Below the pieces are notes generated by a model. It ran no database searches. It was given only the letters and a program-made list of their open reading frames with translations, and was not told where the DNA came from. 64,000 bases of DNA from Tritrichomonas musculus (lineage: Eukaryota; Parabasalia; Tritrichomonadida; Tritrichomonadidae), in the NCBI GenBank assembly GCA_039105265.1, contig JAPFFF010000021.1:1302001-1366000 (forward strand). The letters are read 5' to 3'. Made by a program: the position numbers and the translations under genes. Of the stretch, positions 48,414 to 59,500 are shown piece after piece (the stretch's first letter is position 1; each line of letters begins with the position of its first letter).

Positions 48414-49703
48414 TTAAGCACATGTAATTTTTTTCGGAATTCTTAAAGATTTCCTCAAATTAGGTGAATTGCCTGTTTTGGCATTAATGGAAAAACCGAT
48501 ATTCGTTGGTGGTTTTGAAATCACATATTTCCTTCTAATAGGATCTGAATGACTTGAAATACGAGTTGCCGCCTTAGAATTAGCAAATGATGTTAATGGA
48601 CGCTTTTTAGATGGACTCTCTTTAGTACGGTTAACAGGAAAAGAGTTTGATAAATTACAATCCATATTCTCATTTTTGAATTTTGATAGTGGCGATGTAT
48701 TGGAAAGAATCTTGTTATGAATTAACTGATGAATTATTTCAGTCTCATTTTCTCTATGAATATTCTTTCCAAAAAATTCGTCGATTTGATTTAATGGTAA
48801 AGATTCGTTTGACCCATATGTGCAAATTTTTTCTGGTATTTTGACACTTGAAAGCCATGGATGATTTATGGCTTCTTCTAAAGTAATTCTTTTTTCTGGA
48901 TCTGGACACATTAATTGTTCGATTAAATCTCTGCATTGATCACTTAAATAAGCTGGAACTGAATATTGACCATCAATAATTTGATTAATTCTTTGAGCAT
49001 CTGATGTTGCTGTCCAAGGTATTGATCCACTAACCATTACAAACAAAATAACTCCGAGGCTCCAAATATCGCTTTTGAATGGATCATACGATTCATTTTT
49101 TAGAACGTCAGGTGAAATATAGGTGAGTGTGCCACATTTTGTTTGGCATAATTCATTTTCATTGTAACTTCTGGCAAATCCGAAATCACCAATTTTAATA
49201 TGATTATATGCATCGAGAAAAATATTTTCAGGTTTCAAGTCTCTGTGTGCGATTCCCATTGAATGAAGATATTGAACAGAAAGTAATATTTCTTTCATAA
49301 AAACTTTGGCTTCATGCTCCATTAACTTTTTTCTATCTATAATGTATTCAAATAATTCTCCATTAACACAATATTCGAGGAATACATAATAAAAGTTTTC
49401 GTCTTTCAATAAATCAATAAGTTGAACAATCCCTGAATGATCAACTTTTTGCATAGATCGGATTTCATCTTCAAGTCGTTGCATTCTTCTATTTTTATCT
49501 TCATTATTATCATCTTTAACCAAAGATTCTATTTTATCTCTTCGGATGATTTTGCAAGCGTAGTATTGATGATTAATGTTATTAAATGCAAGCCTTACCT
49601 GTGAAAAGGTGCCTGAGCCAATATTTGTACGAAATGTATATTGATTAAGCGTTCGTGGAACACGTTGTTGATCGAGGCCACTGTTTAATGAAAAGCGATT
49701 CAT
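48414..49703 (-). CDS. CAMK-like Ser/Thr protein kinase
   Basis: 429 residues. The kinase domain is at about 22-282: GSGTFSQVRLAF (29-40), ATP-binding K51, AHRDLKPENIFL (152-163), IGDFGFARSY (171-180), TKCGTLTYISPDVL and the SDIWSLGVILFVMVSGSIPW block. ITLEEAINHPWLS closes the domain. The tail (~150 residues) is Ser/Asn/Lys-rich and disordered, with RKSLRIPKKITCA at the end. The pattern fits CAMK-group kinases such as SNF1/AMPK- or MARK-related ones; a UBA or KA1 domain was not seen. A DNA-compact family with many paralogues in trichomonads prevents a precise orthologue. Confidence 0.93.
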   Translation of the reverse strand: MNRFSLNSGLDQQRVPRTLNQYTFRTNIGSGTFSQVRLAFNNINHQYYACKIIRRDKIESLVKDDNNEDKNRRMQRLEDEIRSMQKVDHSGIVQLIDLLKDENFYYVFLEYCVNGELFEYIIDRKKLMEHEAKVFMKEILLSVQYLHSMGIAHRDLKPENIFLDAYNHIKIGDFGFARSYNENELCQTKCGTLTYISPDVLKNESYDPFKSDIWSLGVILFVMVSGSIPWTATSDAQRINQIIDGQYSVPAYLSDQCRDLIEQLMCPDPEKRITLEEAINHPWLSSVKIPEKICTYGSNESLPLNQIDEFFGKNIHRENETEIIHQLIHNKILSNTSPLSKFKNENMDCNLSNSFPVNRTKESPSKKRPLTSFANSKAATRISSHSDPIRRKYVISKPPTNIGFSINAKTGNSPNLRKSLRIPKKITCA

Positions 49704-49973
49704 GAAAATGAAATAAGCGAAAATGAATCGATAACTAATTAATTGTCTAATTCAAAAATTTGATAACGTTTGAAAGGAAAAGAAAAAAAACGTGTAGTTT
49801 TGAAAACTATCTTATCAATTTTTAATTGAAAAAAATTGAGTAAAATTTAAAAAACTCGTTTTTTTATTGAATGAAGATGGTTACATTATTTTTAATTGTA
49901 ACCATATTATTATAAAATATATAATTTATTCAATTTTTCAATTTAATTTAACGTTATTTGAATATAAAACTCA

Positions 49974-49981
49974 ATTTCATC
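49974..49981. repeat. 8-bp target-site duplication, left copy
   Basis: ATTTCATC precedes the TIR at 49,982. The same octamer follows the other end at 51,973-51,980. Confidence 0.8.
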
Positions 49982-51972
49982 AGAGGTGCGAGAACTAAAA
50001 AATTTTTTAAAAAACGATCAACTTTAATTTTAAAACTTTTGTAATATCTTGGAAAATAGAAAGTATAATTTATTTTTTGCAAAATAAATAAGCATTATAT
50101 TCTAATATAATAATAAAAATATATTAATTTAATATTTATCTTCACTATAAGCAACCAAAACATATGAATTTGCTTATAAAAAACAAATTCATATTTATCT
50201 TGATCAATAATCAGTTATTTTTAATAATATATTTTAATATATTTATTATTTTTAATTTAACATTTAATTAAGTATTTATAAAATATTTATATTGGATAAT
50301 TTCGCAAGATATTAATACTTCTATTTTCCATATTTCATTATTTATAAATATCTCATAATATTGTTTAACTCTAAGGGATAACTATTTAAAATTTATTATA
50401 AATTTCAATAATTATTATGATTCTAGAATATTATTGAAAACGGCTCGCCAAGAGACATTTTAAAACTCTCCCATTCAAAATAAAGTAATTACTTTATTTT
50501 CTCTCAATTGCATTCAATTTTTTTTAAAAAAATAAAAATTCAAGAAAAATGATATTTCTAATTAAGATATTTTCTTGACAATTTCAGAAATCAATTATTT
50601 TATGGTATTGAATATAATAATTTGTGTTTTGTGGAATTTTAAGCCATTCGGTCGAAATCTTATTATTAACATATTTTACTCAAAATCCTTTACATTTTGA
50701 ATTTGATGATATACTAATATGTATATTTATTTAATAAATATATTTTCACAGGAAAACTAGAATTAAATATGAAAACTACTGATAAAATTGCATTTTAAGT
50801 TTTGAAAATCCCACAGAAAAAATGGCCCTATCTTTTATGCTAGAACTATTCTAAAATAATAATTATATAATTTAATGCTTATATAAAACTTTGTAAAAAC
50901 TTTCTAGGAATGAATTTTAAGATATATTTAAAATAAAATTTGACCAATTTTTTTTTGAAAATTTGATAGTTTATACAAATATTTCTATAAGTGCAATCAA
51001 AATTATTCTTATAAGCATTCAATATCGTTCAAATATATATATATATTAAAAATGATATTTTTATTATATTTTTATTATATTTTTCTTGGAAATGATTATA
51101 AAATTTTTATTGTCTGGTATATTTAATAAAAGTATTTTTAATTCTAGTTTTCATGAAATTAAATAAATTGAATATCATCATCATATGTTAATTACTTTTA
51201 AATAAATGCTGAATTTGTCACATATTTATGGTATATACATAATGTTAGAATGCCTTTTTAAAAAGCTTTTTAATCAAACTTGAAAATCACCAATATTAAA
51301 TACATTTAAATTTTGGCCTCTATTATTTGAAGTAAAACTCATAAATAAGAACTTATGAAAACGTTCATGGTTCCCCTATTATAAAACCGGTGATTGGAAA
51401 GAACAAATCTCAAAATCATCATCTCTATCAGGTAGTAATATAATTGCTAGATATATAAATTTATCAGATGACAAAACAAAGAAAATTAGAATAAAAATGA
51501 AGTGTAGAAAGAAGGATAGACTAGATAATATCAAGAAACTTCATCAAATTTCAAAAATGACAGAAAAAGAATTAAATTCTTTACAAATTGAAGATGATTT
51601 TATATTTATTATTAAAAATAATAATCTAATTGATGCTCATTTTAAGGAAGATAACATAAATGATGAAGATTTTCCAGATTATTTGAAAAAAAATTTTAAA
51701 ATTGGACAGATTAATATTGAAAAATGGATCAAAAAACACAAATAATTAATTTAAATAAATTTAATATTACAATTATCTTTAATATCAATAAAAATTAATT
51801 CATAATAAATTGAATGGTTTACATCAATTTCATTGAATATTATAAAATACAATATTTTGTCTCCTACCGAATAAATATTTATAAAAATAATGTATAACAT
51901 ATGATATTAAGTGAGGATATATATATATAGGAATCAGGCATTTTAATCATATTTACAAGTTCTCGCACCTCT
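49982..51972. mobile_element. 2.0-kb DNA transposon with 15-bp TIR and 8-bp TSD, largely decayed
   Basis: AGAGGTGCGAGAACT at the left end is exactly inverted at the right end (51,958-51,972), and ATTTCATC flanks both ends. No full transposase is present; the only coding-like part is the frame at 51,359-51,745. The rest is AT-rich. The TIR shares the GTGCGRG core with the element at 20,737-22,438 (AGAGGTGCGAG against ATATGTGCGGG), so the two may be distant members of one family. The TIR begins like those of hAT elements, but the octamer does not fit the hAT target consensus when cut at the observed boundary. Confidence 0.75.
51359..51745 (+). pseudogene. Coding remnant inside the 2.0-kb element
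   Basis: An open frame of ~128 codons, with no ATG for its first 46 codons, reads WFPYYKTGDWKEQISKSSSL, then IIARYINLSDDKTKKIRIKM, then a basic/acidic helical stretch ending DYLKKNFKIGQINIEKWIKK. The piece is protein-like. It has lost its 5' part, as a stop lies directly upstream. No family is recognised; it could be the end of the element's own transposase or of a passenger protein. Confidence 0.45.
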
Positions 51973-51980
51973 ATTTCATC

Positions 51981-53098
51981 GAATCTGAAAAGAGAATCTT
52001 TGATTTTTAATGATCTATTAAAATTTACTAATATTAGTATTTATTTATATCTCCTTCTATTTTGAACTCAGAATTAAATAGTGAATTATTCATTGCGATT
52101 AGAATATTCAGAATATAAATATGTTATTAAATTAATTCACACATTTAAACAATCAGAAAGAAAAAAAGAACATCATATGAGCATAAAAACTTTCATTGAT
52201 TCAAACATTATTGTTTGAATTTTCTTTTCGACAAGCTTGTCGGTAAAATTTTGGATCCTCTCAATTTCAAAAAAAAAAAAAAAAAAAAAAAAAAAACGTG
52301 CATGAAAACTTTATATAATTTTTTTTATGTCATTTTTGTATTTTTAAATATTTTTATTATTGATAAATCATTATAAATTATAGATGAATATGATTCTAAA
52401 AAAAAGATGTCAAAACTTGTATTGAAAAGAAATTTGCCATTTGATTTCTTTAACAGCCTGCTTTATTAAACTCTTTTTGCATTTTTTTCATGATTCGAAA
52501 CAATTTTTTATAGAATAGCTGAGAAAATTCCTTTTTTGTTTAAATCTTTGATATTGATAATAATAAATGTATCATATCTTATATAAGAACACTACTTATT
52601 CCGATCCTTAGATTCAGTTGCTTAATAAAAAGAAGTATGATATAAAGTTTTTCATTCAAACGATTGAGTTTACTTTAAAATTGTAAAATGTCAGTTGGCA
52701 TTTTATTTTTTAGATGGTCAAACGATTTCAAAAAGTTTTATTTCAATTGTTATTCCTTTATTACCATCATATATCTTTATCATTTCATGATTATACATAT
52801 ATATTTACGATGTTATGGATTATTAAAACAATAATAAAAATAAAAAACAATATAACAGATATTTTTAAACAAAATTATAAGAAATTAATAAATAATAAAA
52901 AAAGTTAGGTGATTGATAAAAAATAAGTGAATTTTTTAAATGAATTGACAATTCAATTAATATCAAGCATATTACGTTTTTATAATCAAATGAAAAGGTT
53001 TTGGTCTATTTCATCAATATGTATTTTCAATTGCATTCAATTTTTCTGAAATTATATTTTAATGCGTTTCAATTTAAATACTTAAACGTATACAGAAA
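51981..53098. other. AT-rich intergenic region with a 28-A run
   Basis: The region includes a run of 28 A at 52,269-52,296. The open frame at 52,714-52,908 has random AT-rich composition. No gene was recognised. Confidence 0.4.
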
Positions 53099-56000
53099 AT
53101 GTCAGCATCTTTTACCGAAACATCAGCAAATGAGTATGTTGACGAAATCAAAAAGCTGCACAATTCGAACAATCAATTAAAAAAGAATAATCAACAATTA
53201 TATCAAGAATTGGAAACTCTCCGCGATCAATATAGAGAAGTATTAGAACAGAAGAAAAGTATTGAAAACAAAAATAAAGAAAATGATAAATTCGAAAATA
53301 CCAGACTTTTGGAAAAAATACTTAATTTAGAAAACGAGAAAAATGATTTATCAAATCAATTAAAAATGGCACAAGAAACCATTAATATTTATAAAGAAAA
53401 TCAGAATCAAGAAAGCGGTTTTATGAGTCCATCTCCAAAGAAAAACAAAGATTTAAATATTACCAAAGATAATAATTCTGATTCAAATAATTTATTAGAT
53501 AATAATCAAAATAATACAGAATCAAATTTACAAAATATTAACGATGAAAATCAAGCACAGATTGCAGAACTAATGGAAAAAAATTACGAATTATCTCAAA
53601 ATTTAAACGAACAAATTAAAAAAAATGAGCATTTCAAACAAAATAACAAGATTTTAATCGAAACTTTTTCAAATTATTTTCAGAAAAAGTTTAAAAATAT
53701 AAGTCAACTTATTCAATATGTAAAAAAGGAAGGAAAAACTATATCAAAAAGTACTAATAAGAATACAGATCAACCCAAAACTAAGAAAGTTAGTCAAAAG
53801 AAAGATGAAAACTTAAATGGAAATACTCCAAAAATGGAAGCTCAAAAATTAAATATTGAGATTGAAATGAAAAAAATAGAAAATGAAGTTATCAAATATA
53901 AGCATGAAAATGAAATAAAAGAAATCAAAAATAAGCAAGAAATTGAAGATAAGAATAAAAAAATTTCTTCTCTTGAAAACGAAAATAATTTCTTAAAGCA
54001 ACAGATAATTGAAATGAACGGCGCATTAAATTCAATTCCTTTATCTTTCCATTTGCGTGATTCGATTGATCAAGATAGTAAGGTAGCTTTATTGCAGCAA
54101 GCTCTATCTGAGTCTACACGACAGCTTCAAAGCTCTCAAAATGAAAATAAAGATATTAGTAGACAATTGTCTAATGTTAAAGCTGATAATGAAGAACTTT
54201 TTAATAAAATCGAAGATAAAAATCAAGAGATAATTAAACTTCGAATTGAACGAGATGATTTTGAAGGAAAGTATAATACTGCATTTGCTCAACTTGAACT
54301 CGAAAAAACCAAAAATCAAAAACATTCTTCGTCATTAAACGATATCAACAAAAAATATCAAATGTCGCAAGATTCGATTCACAATCTTGAAAAATTATTT
54401 GAATCTCAAAAAGACGAAATCTTAAAATTAACAAATGATCGAAATGCTCTTTCATCTCTTGTATTCAAGATAAGAGATATCGTTCAAAAAGAAGAAGATA
54501 TTTATCAAAAATTAATTTCAGAAAACAAATCATATAAAAAGAATTTGAAATCAATCCGAAACACTATTAATACTATTAAAAATAAATCTGGGCCTGAACT
54601 TAATTCTTCTAATACTATACCAATTACTTCTTGGTATTGCATTGATTTTGAAGAAGATTTATGCAAATTAATTTCAGAAGTTGCGTCAAATGAAGGCATA
54701 AATGACACATCCAAATTAAAATATGTTTTCCAAACAATAGCTAAGTATTATAAAAGGAAAATAGATGATCTACAAAATGCAAACAAAAAAGAATTGGACA
54801 GTCATTCGCATCAAACTACGATAACAAATGATTTTATAGTTTCTGTTGCAAAGCAAATCGGAGTTCAAGATGTAGATTCAGATTTTATCACAAATCCAAT
54901 GAAAATATGCGATTTTCAACAAAATTTGTCATCTTTAATCAATGAATGCGAAAGTCTTCGAAAAACAAACGATCATCATACAAATCTTTTAAATGTAATA
55001 TCAGAAAAATTAAGTTCATCATATGAAGAAATACCAGAAAAAATTGATTCCACAAACAAGCAGTTAAATGATCTTCGAAATGATATTTCAACCTCATCAA
55101 GCAAACACAAATCAGAAAAGCAAGAATACCAAAAGAAACTCGAACTTATCAATTCAAAGAATGCCAAATCGAACGAACAAAAAGACCATCTCATTGCCAA
55201 GCTTAAATCACAAAATGCGCATTTATCAAATCAAATTAAATTACTCAATGAGGCAGCAGCCACTATAAAAGCCACCAAAAAGAACAAAAAGGCTCGTTCG
55301 AATAAGCAAGAAGAAGAGAGAATTGATAGCAATCAAACAATTTGCAGTAGCCTCACTAGTACTACTGTTTGTGAGTCACAAATTGTTTCAGTTGATTTAA
55401 ACAATCAAATTAAAGAACAAAAAGCTTTAATTCAAGAAAAAGACAAAGAAATAAAGAAACTTGAAGATGAAGTTTTCTTTTGGAAGCAAAATATAGAAGC
55501 AATGAAAGCTTTGCAAAACCAAAAAGAAGCAGAAAAACAGAAAAATCAAGATAATAATGAAGAAATTTTATTGGCAGCTAAAAAACGTTTCCAAGCAGAA
55601 AAGGATGAAATATCAAATCAATACGAACTTGTTATTACGAATATTAAGAAACAAAATCTCCAACTGAAAAATATTATCGAGACGATGACTGCTTCAATAT
55701 CTAAAAATGAAGATAAAATGTCTCAGATAAAACAGAGAAACTTGCAGTTGATTCAAGAGAAAGAAATTTTGACGAATCAATTGAAATCTCAAAAAGATGA
55801 ATTAAATAGACAAGTTTCAATTAATTCTCAGAAAATGAAAGCTTGCCAAATTGTTACAGAATCTTCTTCGAAGAATACAATTGCTGACTTACAGTTGCAA
55901 TTTTATGAAGAAAAAAGAAGAATCTTCAGTTTTGCAATGAAATTATTCAGCACTTTTTACAATAGTGAAAAGAAAATCGATGAAGATGTGTATAAAGACA

Positions 56001-56140
56001 CCCTGACGAAGGCAAGTGAAGCTCTTCAGAAGTTAATGAAACAGGATGACCAGATTAGAAAACTTCTGGGAATTACAAGTAATGAATCTGTAGAAAGCAA
56101 TGTTTCATCTATCTTAGATAAATTATATAATCAGGCTTAG
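53099..56140 (+). CDS. Large coiled-coil protein
   Basis: 1,013 residues, mostly heptads of Lys, Glu, Gln, Asn, Leu and Ile. Coiled coil runs about 10-110, a Ser/Asn-rich linker follows near 105-150 with the motif FMSPSPKKNKD, and long coiled coils then run to about 480. A more globular stretch lies at about 500-640 (SWYCIDFEEDLCKLISEVAS, KLKYVFQTIAKYYKRKIDDL, VAKQIGVQDVDSDF), followed by further coiled coil and a closing helical segment (YEEKRRIFSFAMKLFSTFYN). The central non-coiled part may be a folded domain typical of centrosome or basal-body scaffolds, but no family is recognised. There is no membrane span or ATPase. Confidence 0.9.
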   Translation: MSASFTETSANEYVDEIKKLHNSNNQLKKNNQQLYQELETLRDQYREVLEQKKSIENKNKENDKFENTRLLEKILNLENEKNDLSNQLKMAQETINIYKENQNQESGFMSPSPKKNKDLNITKDNNSDSNNLLDNNQNNTESNLQNINDENQAQIAELMEKNYELSQNLNEQIKKNEHFKQNNKILIETFSNYFQKKFKNISQLIQYVKKEGKTISKSTNKNTDQPKTKKVSQKKDENLNGNTPKMEAQKLNIEIEMKKIENEVIKYKHENEIKEIKNKQEIEDKNKKISSLENENNFLKQQIIEMNGALNSIPLSFHLRDSIDQDSKVALLQQALSESTRQLQSSQNENKDISRQLSNVKADNEELFNKIEDKNQEIIKLRIERDDFEGKYNTAFAQLELEKTKNQKHSSSLNDINKKYQMSQDSIHNLEKLFESQKDEILKLTNDRNALSSLVFKIRDIVQKEEDIYQKLISENKSYKKNLKSIRNTINTIKNKSGPELNSSNTIPITSWYCIDFEEDLCKLISEVASNEGINDTSKLKYVFQTIAKYYKRKIDDLQNANKKELDSHSHQTTITNDFIVSVAKQIGVQDVDSDFITNPMKICDFQQNLSSLINECESLRKTNDHHTNLLNVISEKLSSSYEEIPEKIDSTNKQLNDLRNDISTSSSKHKSEKQEYQKKLELINSKNAKSNEQKDHLIAKLKSQNAHLSNQIKLLNEAAATIKATKKNKKARSNKQEEERIDSNQTICSSLTSTTVCESQIVSVDLNNQIKEQKALIQEKDKEIKKLEDEVFFWKQNIEAMKALQNQKEAEKQKNQDNNEEILLAAKKRFQAEKDEISNQYELVITNIKKQNLQLKNIIETMTASISKNEDKMSQIKQRNLQLIQEKEILTNQLKSQKDELNRQVSINSQKMKACQIVTESSSKNTIADLQLQFYEEKRRIFSFAMKLFSTFYNSEKKIDEDVYKDTLTKASEALQKLMKQDDQIRKLLGITSNESVESNVSSILDKLYNQA

Positions 56141-56556
56141 CTTTTTGTGATGTTGCCTGTTGTTGTGTGTATTGTTAAAATGTAAGGAGATTTTGTTTGT
56201 GCATTTTGATGTTATTTAAACATTTATACTAGGGAAAAAAAACTACTTTTCTTTTTAATTATCTTTTATTTTAATATTGTTTTAACTATGAACAAATTAT
56301 TTTTTGTTATGTTTTCAATATTGATATCTTCATTTTCAAAATCATTTTTCATGGAAGATAATAAATTTGTTAGAATTTTTAATATCAAATTGCGGCATTT
56401 ATATCTCTAATATAAATTATTGAACTCAAACAAGATATTGAAAAAAAAAAAAAAATTGGATGAAAAGATTAATTGTGAATTATCAAAGGAGTGATATGAG
56501 TTCAGTTAAATAATTAAAATAATTTATTTTTACATACAAAAAAAATATAAACTAAA
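56141..56556. other. Convergent intergenic region
   Basis: This lies between two gene ends. The part next to 56,140 is GT-rich (TGTTGCCTGTTGTTGTGTG), unlike the rest. No gene was seen. Confidence 0.4.
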
Positions 56557-59500
56557 TTAAAAATCATCAGAATGATTTCCATTATGAAAGAAAGAAGGTT
56601 CTGCATTTGTGAGTACATAAAGATCACTATTTGTTTCATTCTTTTTCTTACTTTTGGAGCTTTGGTTGGATTTTTCTGGTTTCTTTTTCTTCTCTTTTTT
56701 TTCATAAAATGTTAATCTTTCATTCTCAGGCTGATATACTGAATCTGAAGAAATTGAAGGATCAGGAGGAAGTGGCGATGAAAACAGTGAATTATCATTT
56801 TGCTGCTTTTTATTTGTTTTTGAATTTTTCTTTGTAACTTCATTATCGAAATAATCTGGCCGAGGTAAGCCTTTTATTTCTTCTTCATCGTCACTCACAT
56901 ATCCATATTTGTTATCACTGTCGCTATAATCATTTTCTCTGCGAATGCTATCATTCTTCTGATTTAAATTAAGATTACGACTATTTCTGAGTAAACTGTG
57001 ACTTAATAGTTGGTTCTTTTTATCACTTTCTTCGTCAAATTGCTTTTTAGCTTTTTTATCCAAAGTTTCATGTTCATCTTCAAATTTCGAAATATTGGAA
57101 TCACCTTCACTTCTTGGTTGACCATATTTCCTATTCGATTTAGAAATCATGGTAATTCCGGTTTGTTTCAAAATTCTCTTTCTGATTTCTGATTGTAAGG
57201 ATTTCATATCATCATCATCGTTATTTATATCTGTATTCTTGGCTTCAACATTTTTGTCATTATTGTCATCTTTTTTATTGTTGTTATCTTCAATAATGCT
57301 ACTATTAATCAACCTTAAATTTTGCCCATATTTTGTATCTGTTTTATGGATAATCTTTATGCCTGGCTTTTCGTTAGGAGTGTTTTCTTTAATAGTTGTT
57401 TTAATCGGTTGATCATTGTCATCATCTACAACTTTCAAATTAAACTCAAATCGTGGAGGAGGTTTCATAAATCCACTTTCAGCATCTGAATCATCAAGTT
57501 CTTCTTCTTCATATTTTATGCTTTCATTAGACTTTCCAGTGAGCTCGAACTCATCAAAATCATCATCTTTTTTGTTTTTGATATCTATTGGTTGTTCATT
57601 CAGATTGTCATTTTGAGATACATCTAGATCAAAATCAAACTCTTTTCTGAACTTTTCGTCAGCAAGTTTTTTATATTCATCGAACTTTTTCTTTTTTTGC
57701 CTTTCTTCTTCAAGAGGATCAATATCATCAATAGATACATTAATTTTATTTTTGGTTGGAGGAGAACCTTTACTTACTTTTCTAAATGGACTATTCCTTG
57801 GCTTTCTTCTAGAAATTGCAGGCTCTTTCCCTTCAATTTGAGATGAGTTTGTTTCATCACCACTATTTTGAAAAACAGCTTTTGTATCATCAGCGCGTCC
57901 AATTCGTATTGCTGAACTTAAGACAGACATTCTTGATTTCGATCCACTTTCAGATTGTCTACTTTTTGAAGTTGCATTTGATTTATAGGATTCTGATTCT
58001 TTATCGGCCAAATTTGAATTGAAATTTGATTGATTGATTTGACTATGACTACTATTTTGATTTTTCCTAATTAAATCTTCTTTTTCTTTAGCTTTGAAGT
58101 TTTCTTGTTGGTCATTGCTACTGTTTAAAAATGAATCTGTTGCCACCGGAGGGAAATTAAATTCATCTTCTGATAGAGGCTCAATTTTGCTAGAATTCAC
58201 GTTAACATTTTTCTTTAGTTCTGTTTCAGAGTTTTCAGAGAGATCATTCGACTTGGGGAAAATTTTTTCAATATCTGAAAGATCATCAACTGAGTCTTCG
58301 TCTTCATCGAGTCGTACTTTTTTACCAGAGCTGCTTGATTTTGACTTAGAACTCAGTCTTGAATGTGATTCATGTGATATAACAGGCGAATTGAAAATTT
58401 CTAAAGATACAACTCCTGATTTATTTTCTTCTTTTCTTTCAGGAGCTTGAACCAAATCTTTTTGTAAAGAAGATTTTGAATGATCAATACCGGACGTTTC
58501 ATTAGATACTGAATTTAATAAATTAGAATTGTTCTGTTTTTGCTTTTGTTTTTGTATTGGTTGAGGTGATTGTGTCTCCGTTTTTCTTGACGGAGAATCA
58601 GAAAAGTTAGGTTTCATATCACTTTGTATGAAATCAAAATCATTTTTATCATTTTTAATTCTTTTTGCTTTGGTTCTAGAAGAAGTCGATGATGAGTCAA
58701 ATGAAATCGAATGACGATTATTAACTTTAATAATTGATTGAGAACTTTGGTGATTATCGTTGGTTTCTTCTTTTTCAAGATTTGAAGCTGGTTTTTCGGT
58801 TGTAGAAGAATTAATATATGACCACACATCATCTTGCTTATTATCATCTTCATTATTAACCTTAGAATCCGGATCTTCAACTTTTGCCGAATCAAAATTT
58901 TTGATTGCTGAAGCAACTTCAGGCTTTTCAATTTTATTTTTATCTGGACTTTCTTTTGTATTTTCTTCTTTCTTTTTTTCTGGTGGTGGTTGCTGATTTT
59001 TATTATTGTTGAATTCAAATGCAGATGTAAATTGCGAATCATCAAGTAAATCCAAATTAATATTATTCATTATAAGTTTTTCTTTACTTGGAGAACTATA
59101 AAGTTGATCATTATCTTCATCATTGTGATGACTGCTATAAATTTTAGTCTGACTTTCGTTTTTGATTGATGTAAGATCTTCTGTATGAATAAGATCAAAT
59201 CCTTTCTTTACTTTTGTAACTTCTCCATTCATTGGATATTCCATTTCAAGTTTCTGTTCTATTTGCTTTCTTAATCTTATATAGTTCGGATCATTATCGC
59301 CGTATTTGTGTCTTGCCATCATAGGAGCAATTCCATTTGGTCCTAATCTTTGAATTTCATCGTGAACTTTATCACCAATCATTGTAATAACTTTATCAAT
59401 GTCTTCTGGTGTTGTTTTAATATTCCTGCAATCATTATTTTTATCTTTTTCATCATTTTGTCTTGAAATGAACTTTTTGGCAGCAAGAACAGCCTGTTTT

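Noticed and set aside
52714-52908. 64-codon plus-strand frame
   Set aside because: The composition is random-like, ending in Lys/Asn repeats, with no motif.
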